Assembly: GCF_050030965.1 (NCBI RefSeq)
Contig: NZ_CP188297.1
Coordinates: 3,100,001-3,164,000, forward strand
Source of the DNA: Glutamicibacter sp002979865
GTDB lineage: Bacteria; Actinomycetota; Actinomycetes; Actinomycetales; Micrococcaceae
Direction: 5' to 3'
Length of the DNA: 64,000 nucleotides
Part shown: positions 51,293-59,738 of the stretch, in pieces
Layout: the number at the start of each line of letters is the position of its first letter
How positions within the stretch are numbered: position 1 is the first letter of the stretch
The notes under the pieces: model-generated
Told to the model about the DNA's origin: nothing
Database searches by the model: none
What the model saw: the letters and a program-made list of their open reading frames with translations, nothing else
Program-made: the position numbers and the translations under genes

Positions 51293-52354
51293 CTAAGCGG
51301 CGGCGTAGGCGCCGAGCAGCTCGTGCAGCTTGGCAATGAACGCTGCAACATCTTCCTCGGTGGTGTCGAACGAGCACATCCAGCGCACTTGGCCGGCCGC
51401 GCGATCCCAGTCGTAGAAGCGGAAGTGCTCGCGCAGCTGGTCGCTGACCTCGGTAGGCAGCTGGGCGAAGACGCCGTTGGCCTGAGTCGGGTAGACCAGC
51501 TGGACTCCGTCAATTTCCTCAACTGCCTGCGAGAGCTTGGCGGCCATGGCGTTGGAGTGGCTTGCCAATTCGCGCCACAGATCGGTGCCGTAGAGCTCGA
51601 TCAGCTGTGCGGAGATGAAGCGCATTTTCGAACCCAGCTGCATGTTCATCTTGCGCAGGTACTTCAGGTCCTGGGCCAGTTCGCTGCGCAGAGTCAGAAT
51701 GCCCTCGCCGAGCAGGATGCCGTTCTTGGTGCCGCCGAGGGAAACAATGTCCACGCCGACGTCAGTGGTCAGCGCGCGCAACGGCACGCCCAGGGAGGCC
51801 GCGGCGTTGGACAGGCGCGAGCCATCCAGATGCACTTTCATGCCCAGCTTGTGCGCGTGGTCGGTGATGGCCTTAATTTCCCCAGGGGTGTACAGGGTGC
51901 CCAGCTCGGTGGCCTGGGTGATCGACACAGCCAGCGGCTGCGCGCGGTGCTCGTCGCCCCAGCCCCATGCCTCCTGGTCGATCAGCTCTGGAGTCAGTTT
52001 GCCGTCGGGAGTGTCAACCTGCAGCAGCTTGAAGCCGCCGATACGCTCCGGGGCACCGTTCTCATCCACGTTGATATGTGCAGAAGATGCGCAGATGACA
52101 GCGCCCCAGCGTGGAAGCAAGGACTGCAAGGCGATGACGTTGGCGCCGGTGCCGTTGAAAACCGGGAAGATCTGGGCTTCCGGGCCAAAGGCATTGCGGG
52201 CGACGTTGCCTAGTTCCTCGGTGTACTGGTCCTCACCGTAGGAGATCTGGTGGCCGCCGTTGGCGCGGGCAATCGCATCCATGATGCGCGGGTGCACGCC
52301 AGAATAGTTATCCGAAGCGAATCCGCGAATCGAAGCGTCGTGGGTAAAAGTCAT
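51293..52354 (-). CDS. Low-specificity L-threonine aldolase family protein
   Basis: A 353-residue fold-type I PLP enzyme that cleaves L-threonine (or allo-threonine) to glycine and acetaldehyde. The PLP lysine is K210 in SLGGTKNGILLGEG. D177 in VHLDGSRLSNA contacts the pyridine nitrogen and H93 in SSAHINVDE stacks on the ring. The length is typical. AAGGA lies 11 bases before the ATG. It is in a minus-strand series, but gaps of 60-80 bases and a hairpin suggest its own transcript. Confidence 0.9.
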   Translation of the reverse strand: MTFTHDASIRGFASDNYSGVHPRIMDAIARANGGHQISYGEDQYTEELGNVARNAFGPEAQIFPVFNGTGANVIALQSLLPRWGAVICASSAHINVDENGAPERIGGFKLLQVDTPDGKLTPELIDQEAWGWGDEHRAQPLAVSITQATELGTLYTPGEIKAITDHAHKLGMKVHLDGSRLSNAAASLGVPLRALTTDVGVDIVSLGGTKNGILLGEGILTLRSELAQDLKYLRKMNMQLGSKMRFISAQLIELYGTDLWRELASHSNAMAAKLSQAVEEIDGVQLVYPTQANGVFAQLPTEVSDQLREHFRFYDWDRAAGQVRWMCSFDTTEEDVAAFIAKLHELLGAYAAA

Positions 52355-52436
52355 GCTGTGGAGGTCCTTAGTAGTTCAAGGGGTGAAGTCGAAAGCTATG
52401 CCAGTGCAGCGCCCAGAGGTGTGCACCGGCCAGTAA

Positions 52437-53141
52437 TCAGGCCTTGGGCAATGCAACCCGGGTGCCGTTGAGCTCGCGGGCATCCTGGCCAAGCAAAGCC
52501 ACTGCGGCCTGGGCAAGGAACTGCACCGGGGTCTGCCCGGAAGGCGTTTCTTCGGGAGACTTGTCGCTCAATGCCTTGACGACCCAACTCACCGCTGCGG
52601 CATTTTCTGCCTGCTTGGCGAACAGGCGGGCGATGGCATTGACCCAGTGTTCTGCTGCGGCCTTGACCGCACCGTAGTTGGCATTGGACGGGGTCGGATT
52701 CAGCACTGCCTCCGCACTGACTATCGCCAAGCGGCCTGCGGGGGAGGCGACCAGATCGTCGACGAAGGCGCGGGAGGTGTTGCGCAGGGTGGTCAGCACG
52801 CTGCTGTGCAAGAAATCCCAGTCCTCGTCGGTTTGGCCTGTGATCGACTTACCGCCACGCCAGCCACCTACCAGGTGGATCAGCGCATCGATGCTGCCGT
52901 GCTCTTCATGAATCCGCAGCGCCAATTGCTTGACCGCTGCGAAGTCGCTCAGATCGCATTCATAGCGGGCATGAACGAACGGGAGGCGTTCGTCGAGGCG
53001 CTCTTGGTTGCTTCCCACTGCAAGCACACGCGCTCCGGCATCAACCAGCGCGGTGGCGCTGGCAATGCCGGAGGCGGAAGTAGCACCGGCAAGGAGCACT
53101 AGTCTGGATGTCTCGTTCAAGGAGATTCTTTCTTTGCTCAC
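52437..53141 (-). CDS. SDR family oxidoreductase
   Basis: A 234-residue short-chain dehydrogenase. The cofactor motif is atypical (AGATSASGIASA, residues 18-29, in place of TGxxxGxG). The catalytic residues are S142, Y156 and K160 (NANYGAVKAA). HLVGGWRGGK replaces the usual NNAG. The substrate is unknown. It lies 22 bases downstream of the DUF6421 gene on the same strand, so the two are likely one operon. Confidence 0.88.
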   Translation of the reverse strand: MSKERISLNETSRLVLLAGATSASGIASATALVDAGARVLAVGSNQERLDERLPFVHARYECDLSDFAAVKQLALRIHEEHGSIDALIHLVGGWRGGKSITGQTDEDWDFLHSSVLTTLRNTSRAFVDDLVASPAGRLAIVSAEAVLNPTPSNANYGAVKAAAEHWVNAIARLFAKQAENAAAVSWVVKALSDKSPEETPSGQTPVQFLAQAAVALLGQDARELNGTRVALPKA

Positions 53142-53163
53142 ATTTTCTAGCCTAGAGGAAAGG

Positions 53164-54549
53164 TTAGATTTTCGTTGCCCCGGTCATGCCCTTGGTCGAT
53201 TCGATGACGGTGGCCATTTTCTTATTCAGAGCTTCGTAGAACATCGACAGCGGGAATTCATCGTCCATGACCTGGTCGGTGATTTCACGTAGCGGCGCGG
53301 TCAGCGGCAGGGCATCCGGACCCTTGGCCCAGACCGACGCGGGGTTCGGGGTGACGGTGGCCGAAACCAGTTCGTAGGCGGCAAGCCAGTGAGCCAGCTT
53401 CGGACGGTCGATGGACTTCCAATACAGCTCGTCGATCGCATCCCCCAAGGCTGCAACCACCTCGGGTACCTGATCCCAATCGATGCTCAGCTTGGTGTCG
53501 GTCCAGTGCAGTACATGGTGCTGGTGCATCCATGCGAACAGCAACTGGCCACCGAGACCGTCGTAGTTGCGTACGCGCGAGCCGGTGATGGCGAAGCGGA
53601 AGATGCGGTCGAAGATCACCGCGTATTGCACCAGCTTGGCCATCTTGGCGCTCTTCTGATCCGAAGCCGGGTTGGCGGCGATCTTCATGCATTCGCGGAA
53701 CGCGGTCAAATCGCAACGCAGTTCTTCGAGCGAGTAAAGGAAGAACGGCATGCGCTGCTTGATCATGAACGGGTCGAATGGCAGATCGCCACGCATGTGG
53801 GTGCGGTCGTGAATCAGGTCCCACATGATGAAGGTTTCTTCGGTCAGGTGCTGGTCCTTGAGCAGCTCTGCGGCGTCATCGGGCAGTTCGAGGTTGGTGA
53901 TGCGTGTAGCTTCCTGCAGTACCTTGCGGAAGCGTACAGCCTCACGATCCTGGAATATCGCGCCCCAAGTGAATGACGGCGTCTGCCGAATGGCGACCGA
54001 CTCCGGGAAGAGCACCGCGGAATTGGTGTTGTAGCCTTCGGTGAAGTCGATGAAGCGCAGCGGCACGAACAGGGCGTTGGCGTAGTCCTTGCTCTCCAGG
54101 TCGGCAATGAACTCAGGCCACATGACCTGCACCAGCACGGCTTCGAGGTGGCGGTTGGTTGAACCGTTCTGGGTGTACATCGGGAAAAGCACCAGATGCA
54201 GCAGGCCGTCAATGCGCTGGGCCTGCGGCTGGAACTGCATCAGCGAATCGAGGAAGTCGGGAACGCCGAAGCCTGCATCTGCCCACTGGCGCAGGTCCGT
54301 GACCAGCTGTTCGAGGTACTCTGCGTCGTGCTCGAAGTGCACGCGCAAGGACTGCACCGACTCGATGATGGAATCAACGAGCTTGGCAGCCTGTGGTGCA
54401 GATGCGCTGTCGGCCAAGGAACCGTCCTGTGCCTGGAGGCCCTGGAACTCGGTGGCGGCAGACTTCAGCGTCAGCCAAGCTTCCGAGTTTGCGATCTGCA
54501 GTACTTCTGCGTCGGTGGCCGGTACTGGCTTGGAGGAAATCTGAGTCAT
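53164..54549 (-). CDS. DUF6421 family protein
   Basis: A 461-residue soluble, mainly helical protein with no signal peptide. MWDLIHDRTHMRGDLPFDPFMIKQRMPFFLYSLEELRCDL is a striking conserved-looking stretch with His, Asp and Glu residues that might bind metal, and GLGGQLLFAWMHQHHVLHW follows. I assign DUF6421 from memory and from the usual pairing with an SDR gene. The function is unknown. ATG 54549 is chosen for AGAAGGTG upstream; ATG 54558 is an alternative. Confidence 0.78.
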   Translation of the reverse strand: MTQISSKPVPATDAEVLQIANSEAWLTLKSAATEFQGLQAQDGSLADSASAPQAAKLVDSIIESVQSLRVHFEHDAEYLEQLVTDLRQWADAGFGVPDFLDSLMQFQPQAQRIDGLLHLVLFPMYTQNGSTNRHLEAVLVQVMWPEFIADLESKDYANALFVPLRFIDFTEGYNTNSAVLFPESVAIRQTPSFTWGAIFQDREAVRFRKVLQEATRITNLELPDDAAELLKDQHLTEETFIMWDLIHDRTHMRGDLPFDPFMIKQRMPFFLYSLEELRCDLTAFRECMKIAANPASDQKSAKMAKLVQYAVIFDRIFRFAITGSRVRNYDGLGGQLLFAWMHQHHVLHWTDTKLSIDWDQVPEVVAALGDAIDELYWKSIDRPKLAHWLAAYELVSATVTPNPASVWAKGPDALPLTAPLREITDQVMDDEFPLSMFYEALNKKMATVIESTKGMTGATKI

Positions 54550-54698
54550 TTCATACACCTTCTTTTCATGTTTGGGGCAGCGCTCAAGTGCTTACCTTGA
54601 ACGCTACGCTCAAACAACAGAAAAGGTGATGCTGAGTCATCAGTGAATAAGCAACTCTTGCTCTAAATGTGATCCATGCCTTGCCACCGACAAAGGCA

Positions 54699-55142
54699 TT
54701 AGCCCTGAGCCGGACGCAGGGTCAAGCTCAAAGAGTTCATGCAGTAACGCAGATCGGTTGGGGTTTGGAAACCTTCGCCCTCGAAAACGTGGCCCATATG
54801 CGAATCGCAATTGGCGCAACGCACCTCAACACGCTTCATGCCCATGGACTCATCGCTGATATAGCGCACCCGATCTTCGGCCAACGGCGCGAAGAAGGAA
54901 GGCCAGCCGCAACCGGCATCGAACTTCGTGGTGCTGGCGAACAGTTCCGAACCACAGGCTCGGCAGGAATACACGCCCTCGGTAGTGGTATCCCAGTATT
55001 CGCCGGTAAATGGACGCTCGGTCCCTGCTTGGCGCAATACGCGGAATTCCTCGGAAGAGAGGATCTGCTGCCACTGCACATCGCTGCGCGCGGCTGCTTC
55101 GTCTGCTGGCTGTGCTGATTGGTTTACCGATTCATCATTCAT
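54699..55142 (-). CDS. msrB: Peptide-methionine (R)-S-oxide reductase
   Basis: A 147-residue repair enzyme that reduces methionine-R-sulfoxide in oxidised proteins. Structural zinc is held by C60/C63 (CRAC) and C109/C112 (CANC). The catalytic C134 is in RYCMNSLSL. GCGWPSFF and HMGHVF are family motifs. ATG 55142 (MNDESVNQ) is preferred; the longer frame to 55256 would run into the promoter of the divergent hydrolase gene. The N-terminal 20 residues are an Ala/Gln-rich extension. Confidence 0.95.
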   Translation of the reverse strand: MNDESVNQSAQPADEAAARSDVQWQQILSSEEFRVLRQAGTERPFTGEYWDTTTEGVYSCRACGSELFASTTKFDAGCGWPSFFAPLAEDRVRYISDESMGMKRVEVRCANCDSHMGHVFEGEGFQTPTDLRYCMNSLSLTLRPAQG

Positions 55143-55204
55143 GCAATATAAAACGCTTGAGCAGGCTAGATGATTCCCGGGCCAGGTCATGGAAAGATGA
55201 AAAC

Positions 55205-56428
55205 ATGGCTCGGAACATCGTAGATACCATGCAACCCCGCAGCGCAGTGCCTGCAACCCTGATTGGGGTTGGACTGGGACTGGGCGCCGGTTCCCTGGTG
55301 GCCGCCAGCGTATCAGCGCTCGCCGGTTACTTCGCCCGACGTGTAGTGACCCCGGAAGAACGCCGCACCGGCAACAGCATCATCCGGGAGGTCGTCACCG
55401 ATGCCGAGGGCAAACTCTGGTTGCATTTCAACAAGGACGCCGATACCAGCGAACCTGGTCCGTGCAGCTTCCTGACCGAATTCGACTCCTGCGCGCTGCG
55501 GCTTTCCGCACCGGAAGCCGTTCCGGGCAAATCCCGCCTGGTTGCGCGCAAAATCGAGAAGATCTATCACGGCACCCTCCATGGAGTACGCCGCGGCAAC
55601 TTATCCGGGGCAATCTACGAGCACCCCGCGGACCTGGGCTTTGACGCAGAAGACGTAGTCGTGCCCCTGGATGGCGGCGACGGCCCAGCCTGGCTGGTGC
55701 GTGGCTCCACGAACGAAGATGTCTGGGTGATTGGCGTGCACGGCCGAGGCGCCCGACGCAACGAGACCATTCGGGCGCTGCCTGCCTTGAGCGAACTCGG
55801 GGTGACGACCTTGCTGATGAGCTACCGCAATGACGGGTTGGCTCCGAGCGCCCCGGATGGCCGCTACGGTCTGGGCGATACCGAATGGCATGACGTGGAA
55901 TCGGGTATCCAATTCGCACTGGACCGCGGAGCAAAGCAGATCATCTTGCTGGGCTGGTCCATGGGAGGTGCCATCAGCCTGCAGGCCGCCGATCGGAGCA
56001 AGCTGGCCCACCATATTGACTCGCTCATGCTGGTCGGCCCGGTAATCAATTGGGTAGATGTGCTTTCGCACCAGGCCCGGGCCAATAAGATCCCGCAATC
56101 GGTGGGACTGTTCGGCCAGTGGCTGCTGTCCAATAAGGCAGGGCGCTGGGTCACCGGCCAAGCGGCTCCGGTCAATCTGCGCCGGTTGAATTGGGTGGAT
56201 CGCGCGGACGAATTGAAATTCCCGACGCTGATAATGCACAGCCGTGATGACGAGTTCGTCCCTAATGTCCCGAGCTTGAAACTGGCGGCGCTCCGCCCGG
56301 ATTTGGTCACGCTCAAGACCTTTGCCAAGGCAGGGCACACGCGTGAGCCGAATGTGGATCCACAGGGTTTTGCCCGGGCGATCACCGACTTCTTGAGCAA
56401 GCGCATGTCGCTGCTTCAAGTCCAGTAG
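55205..56428 (+). CDS. Alpha/beta hydrolase with N-terminal membrane anchor
   Basis: A 407-residue protein. A hydrophobic segment near residues 16-43 (LIGVGLGLGAGSLVAASVSALAGYF) probably anchors it, followed by a 110-residue domain of no known type and an alpha/beta hydrolase domain from about 165 (WVIGVHGRGARRNETIR, oxyanion hole). The nucleophile elbow GWSMGG lies near residue 252, the acidic residue in MHSRDDEFVP, and His in KAGHTREPN. The active site looks complete. Esterase or serine-peptidase activity is possible. ATG 55205 has GGAAAG upstream. It is divergent from msrB. Confidence 0.85.
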   Translation: MARNIVDTMQPRSAVPATLIGVGLGLGAGSLVAASVSALAGYFARRVVTPEERRTGNSIIREVVTDAEGKLWLHFNKDADTSEPGPCSFLTEFDSCALRLSAPEAVPGKSRLVARKIEKIYHGTLHGVRRGNLSGAIYEHPADLGFDAEDVVVPLDGGDGPAWLVRGSTNEDVWVIGVHGRGARRNETIRALPALSELGVTTLLMSYRNDGLAPSAPDGRYGLGDTEWHDVESGIQFALDRGAKQIILLGWSMGGAISLQAADRSKLAHHIDSLMLVGPVINWVDVLSHQARANKIPQSVGLFGQWLLSNKAGRWVTGQAAPVNLRRLNWVDRADELKFPTLIMHSRDDEFVPNVPSLKLAALRPDLVTLKTFAKAGHTREPNVDPQGFARAITDFLSKRMSLLQVQ

Positions 56429-56439
56429 CCCAAGGCGGC

Positions 56440-56500
56440 AAAGGGCCCTGCCCGCGAGAACGATCAACAGATTTCGATCCCGCAGGCAGGGCCCTTTTTT
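56440..56500. terminator. Terminator between the hydrolase gene and ybaK
   Basis: AAAGGGCCCTGCC and its perfect complement (56485-56497) frame a 32-base loop with inner pairing and are followed by a run of six T on the plus strand. The A-run on the other side lets it serve both directions. Confidence 0.75.
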
Positions 56501-56513
56501 GGCCAAGCGCTGT

Positions 56514-57017
56514 CTAGCCGGAGGCGATCGGCGCCCAAATGGCTCCGGTCGCCTTCGCGGCATCTCGCGGAGCGATCTCCAGGCTGAAACCGCGGCGCCC
56601 GCCAGAAATGAATACCGTCTCGAACTGCTGCGCACTGGAGTCAATGACGGTAGCGGTTTTCTGGCGCTGCCCGAACGGGGAAATCCCGCCCAGGACATAG
56701 CCGCTGCGTCGCTGGGCGGCAGCCCTGTCAGCCATCTGCGCCTTCTTCTTGCCCAACGCGGTGCCAATCGCCTTCAGATCCAGCTTCGCATTCACTGGCA
56801 CCACTGCGACGGCCAGATCCTGGGCGGCGTTGGCCCCGGTGGAGACCATCAGGGTCTTGAAGACCCGGTCGCCACTGGCACCCAATTGCTCGGCTGCTTC
56901 GGCGCCGTAGCTTTCGGCCAAGTCGCTATGCGCATAGCTGTGCGCTACATAGTTGATACCTGCCGCATCCAGCGCGGCGGTCGCCGGGGTGGAGGCGGCC
57001 TGCTTCTTCTTGCCCAC
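56514..57017 (-). CDS. ybaK: Cys-tRNA(Pro)/Cys-tRNA(Cys) deacylase YbaK
   Basis: A 167-residue trans-editing enzyme that hydrolyses mischarged Cys-tRNA(Pro). The core has VFKTLMVSTG with the catalytic Lys, then LAVAVVPVNAKLDLKAIGTALGKKKAQMAD and GYVLGGISPFGQRQKTATVIDSS, all typical of the YbaK/EbsC family. The start is GTG with AAGGA 11 bases upstream. It is followed on the minus strand after terminator 56440-56500. Its upstream neighbour is sufE, 58 bases away. Confidence 0.92.
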   Translation of the reverse strand: MGKKKQAASTPATAALDAAGINYVAHSYAHSDLAESYGAEAAEQLGASGDRVFKTLMVSTGANAAQDLAVAVVPVNAKLDLKAIGTALGKKKAQMADRAAAQRRSGYVLGGISPFGQRQKTATVIDSSAQQFETVFISGGRRGFSLEIAPRDAAKATGAIWAPIASG

Positions 57018-57074
57018 GTGCTTGGGGATCCTTAACTACTGCTTATTGGCTTCTAGCTGCGTTCGATGCAAAAC

Positions 57075-57515
57075 CTACGCAGGCAGCTGCTCTGAGATCT
57101 GGCGCTTAATGCGGCCGAGCATGGCGGTCATGCCGCGCATGCGCAACGGCGACAGCGCACGGGTCAGACCCAGCTGCTGGGGCATGTCATCGGGAACGGC
57201 GAGAATCGCTGCGGCCTCCGCGCCGTCCAGGCCGGCAGCCAGCACCGAGGCGAAGCCGCGGGTGGTTGGAGCCTCCGGGGGAGCGGAGAAGAACAGTCCC
57301 ACCGGGTTATTCGCTTCGGCCGAGACCTCGACGGCCAAGAACAGCGGCGACTGGCATTCGACAACCTGCTCGAATAGTTCAGGATGATCAGCCAGGCGTG
57401 CTGGAAGCTCGGGCAGCTCGCGCGAGTACTCCAGCAGCAGTTCCAAGCGGTCGGCCTCGGGCACCTCGGTGAACTCCTCGACGATTTCGTTCAGTGCATC
57501 GGGGAGCTGGCTCAT
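57075..57515 (-). CDS. sufE: SufE family cysteine-desulfuration protein
   Basis: A 146-residue sulfur acceptor. The conserved Cys is C54 in VVECQSPLFLAVEV, which in SufE accepts persulfide from a cysteine desulfurase. The C-terminal LGLTRALSPLRMRGMTAMLGRIK is also family-typical. It begins inside the last codons of the sulfurtransferase gene (ATGA overlap at 57512-57515). Pairing SufE with a rhodanese rather than with SufS is common in actinobacteria and suggests a persulfide relay between the two. Confidence 0.92.
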   Translation of the reverse strand: MSQLPDALNEIVEEFTEVPEADRLELLLEYSRELPELPARLADHPELFEQVVECQSPLFLAVEVSAEANNPVGLFFSAPPEAPTTRGFASVLAAGLDGAEAAAILAVPDDMPQQLGLTRALSPLRMRGMTAMLGRIKRQISEQLPA

Positions 57516-58426
57516 GCGCGGGCTCCGCGCTGTGCAGGCATCTCGCCGGCGGCTTCGCCGCGAACGATGGGCACGCCAACCGCGTTGCCCCACTCGGTCC
57601 ATGAACCGTCGTAGTTGCGCACGGTTTCGAAGCCCAGCAGGTGCTTGAGCACGAACCAGGTGTGGCTCGAACGTTCACCGATGCGGCAGTAGGCCACCAC
57701 ATCGTCGCCCGGCTTCAGGCCGGCGCCGTCGAGGTAGATGGCTTCCAATTCTCCGCGCGAGCGGAAGGTGCCGTCCTCGGCCGCAGCCTTGGCCCATGGC
57801 ACCGATGCGGCGGTTGGGATGTGCCCGCCGCGCAGGGCGCCTTCTTCCGGGTAATTCGGCATGTGGGTACGTTCGCCGGTGTATTCCTCGGCCGAACGCA
57901 CGTCGATCAGCGGGTTGCCCAGGTGCTTCAGGACCTCCGGAAGGAAAGCGCGGATCTCGGAGTCGACGCGCTCGACCACCGGGTATTCGGTGGCGGTCAC
58001 GGCCGGCTTCTCGGTGCTCAGCTCGCGGCCTTCAGCGATCCACTTGTCGCGGCCGCCGTCCATCAGGCGGACATTTTCGTGGCCGAAAAGTGTGAAGACC
58101 CACAGCGCATAGGCGGCCCACCAGTTGGACTTGTCGCCGTAGATGACCACGGTGGACTCGCGGGTGATGCCCTTGGCGGCCATCAGCTGTGCGAAGCCTT
58201 CGCCGTCGACGTAGTCGCGCGTGACTTCGTCGTTCAGCTCCGTGTGCCAGTCAATCTTCAGCGCGCCTGGCACGTGGCCAGTGGAATACAGCAAGATGTC
58301 CTCATCCGATTCCAGTACTACGAGATTCTCGGCTCCGAGGTTGTCTGCCACCCACTGGGTGGAAACCAGTCGTTCTGGGTGAGCGTAGGCTGCATATTTC
58401 TCGTTGGACTCGACGGGCAACGACAT
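57512..58426 (-). CDS. sseA: Thiosulfate / 3-mercaptopyruvate sulfurtransferase (tandem rhodanese)
   Basis: A 304-residue protein of two rhodanese domains. The C-terminal domain is active: C247 in VAYCRIGERSSHTW. The N-terminal domain has Asp (D98, IYGDKSNW) in place of Cys and is structural. The six-residue loop after the Cys (RIGERS) resembles thiosulfate sulfurtransferases (RKGVTA-like) rather than the SGVTA loop of mercaptopyruvate enzymes, but the donor is uncertain. TTAGGA precedes the ATG. It is translationally coupled to sufE. Confidence 0.92.
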   Translation of the reverse strand: MSLPVESNEKYAAYAHPERLVSTQWVADNLGAENLVVLESDEDILLYSTGHVPGALKIDWHTELNDEVTRDYVDGEGFAQLMAAKGITRESTVVIYGDKSNWWAAYALWVFTLFGHENVRLMDGGRDKWIAEGRELSTEKPAVTATEYPVVERVDSEIRAFLPEVLKHLGNPLIDVRSAEEYTGERTHMPNYPEEGALRGGHIPTAASVPWAKAAAEDGTFRSRGELEAIYLDGAGLKPGDDVVAYCRIGERSSHTWFVLKHLLGFETVRNYDGSWTEWGNAVGVPIVRGEAAGEMPAQRGARA

Positions 58427-58640
58427 TCCTAATCACGATCCTTGCGGGTGTCAGTTTTTGCCACGCTGGAAACAGCGGGCACGGGCATTACTTCTAGCCT
58501 AGTCCTCATCCATTGCGAACCCAGTGTGCTCTACGACATTTTCGGCAATGATTCGCCGCGTTCAAGGTAAACTGGCCGATGGGAAAGCCACGGCTTCCCG
58601 ACCATTTCCTGAGCAATCAACTGAAGGACTCCCACAGCCA
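58427..58640. other. 214-bp divergent region, sseA / zapE
   Basis: An in-frame extension of zapE to 58524 exists but lacks a ribosome-binding site. No operator or clear promoter was recognised. Confidence 0.4.
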
Positions 58641-59681
58641 ATGGCGACGATCACCCACCTGAGCGAGACCAAGCCGAATCTTTCAATCGAAGAACTGCTG
58701 GCCGGATTCCACCCGTCCTACCGCTTTGGTGAAGTGTCCTTCAATACTTATCGCCCGGATCCTAACCAGCCTTCGCAGACCGAAGCCGTCAATAAGCTCA
58801 AGGCTTTCGCAGAAACCGTGGGCAAGAACAGCTCCGGTTCGTTCCTCTCCAGGCTTTTCGGCAAGAAGAAGGAAACCAAGAACGGCATCTACCTCGATGG
58901 CGGCTTCGGCGTGGGCAAGACCCACCTGCTCGCCTCCCTGTGGCATGCAGCCCCGGGCCGCAAGGCCTTCGGCACCTTCGTTGAGTACACCAACCTGGTT
59001 GGCGCGCTGTCCTTCCGCCAGACCGTTGAAGTGCTCAGCCAATACTCTCTGGTCTGCATCGACGAGTTCGAACTGGATGATCCGGGGGACACCGTGCTGA
59101 TGTCCCGGTTGATGCGCGAGCTGTCCGATGCTGGCGTGAAGCTGGCGGCAACCTCCAACACCCTGCCTGGTGCGCTGGGCGAGGGGCGCTTCGCGGCAGT
59201 GGATTTCCAGCGTGAAATCAAGACCCTGTCAGAGCAGTTCGACGTGCACCGCGTCGAAGGCGAAGACTTCCGCCACCGTGGCCTGCCCGATGCCCCCGAG
59301 CCCTTGGACGATGCGAGCATCGAGGCATTCGCCCTGGATCGCTACCCGGACAAGACCTTGGCCGATGACAACTTCGACGATCTGGTGGCTCACCTTTCGA
59401 AGGTTCACCCGTCGCGTTACCGCCAGTTGCTTTCCGAGACTGATGTGCTGGTTCTGCACAACGTGGATACCATCACCGATCAGGCCATCGCCCTGCGTTT
59501 CGTGGTTCTTGCTGACCGCCTGTACGACAAGGACGTGCCAATCGTTGCCTCAGGCAAGCCATTCAGCGAACTGTTCACCCCGGAAATGATGTCCGGCGGC
59601 TACCAGAAAAAGTACTTCCGCGCCGTCTCGCGCCTGACCGCTTTGGCTCGTGAAGGCCAAGTTGGAGAACCAGCGCTCTAA
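58641..59681 (+). CDS. zapE: Cell division ATPase ZapE (AFG1-like)
   Basis: A 346-residue AAA-related ATPase. Walker A is GGFGVGKT (87-94), Walker B VCIDEFELDD (about 133-142), then sensor LAATSNTLP and the arginine-finger-like HRGLPD region. In E. coli ZapE binds FtsZ and affects the Z ring; in mitochondria AFG1 helps turn over respiratory-chain subunits. ATG 58641 (MATITHLSE) matches relatives, with AAGGA 13 bases upstream; upstream in-frame starts add 39 unconserved residues. It is convergent with the BenE gene. Confidence 0.9.
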   Translation: MATITHLSETKPNLSIEELLAGFHPSYRFGEVSFNTYRPDPNQPSQTEAVNKLKAFAETVGKNSSGSFLSRLFGKKKETKNGIYLDGGFGVGKTHLLASLWHAAPGRKAFGTFVEYTNLVGALSFRQTVEVLSQYSLVCIDEFELDDPGDTVLMSRLMRELSDAGVKLAATSNTLPGALGEGRFAAVDFQREIKTLSEQFDVHRVEGEDFRHRGLPDAPEPLDDASIEAFALDRYPDKTLADDNFDDLVAHLSKVHPSRYRQLLSETDVLVLHNVDTITDQAIALRFVVLADRLYDKDVPIVASGKPFSELFTPEMMSGGYQKKYFRAVSRLTALAREGQVGEPAL

Positions 59682-59701
59682 GCCGGAAACACCGGTCCCG
59701 C

Positions 59702-59738
59702 CACTTCATCGTCGAGCCCTGCGCTCGACGATGAAGTG
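59702..59738. terminator. Hairpin overlapping the 3' end of the benE-type gene
   Basis: A perfect 15-bp stem (CACTTCATCGTCGAG with its complement) around CCCTGCG. It lies 20 bases past the zapE stop and inside the last codons of the convergent transporter gene, so it could end zapE transcripts. Confidence 0.55.
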
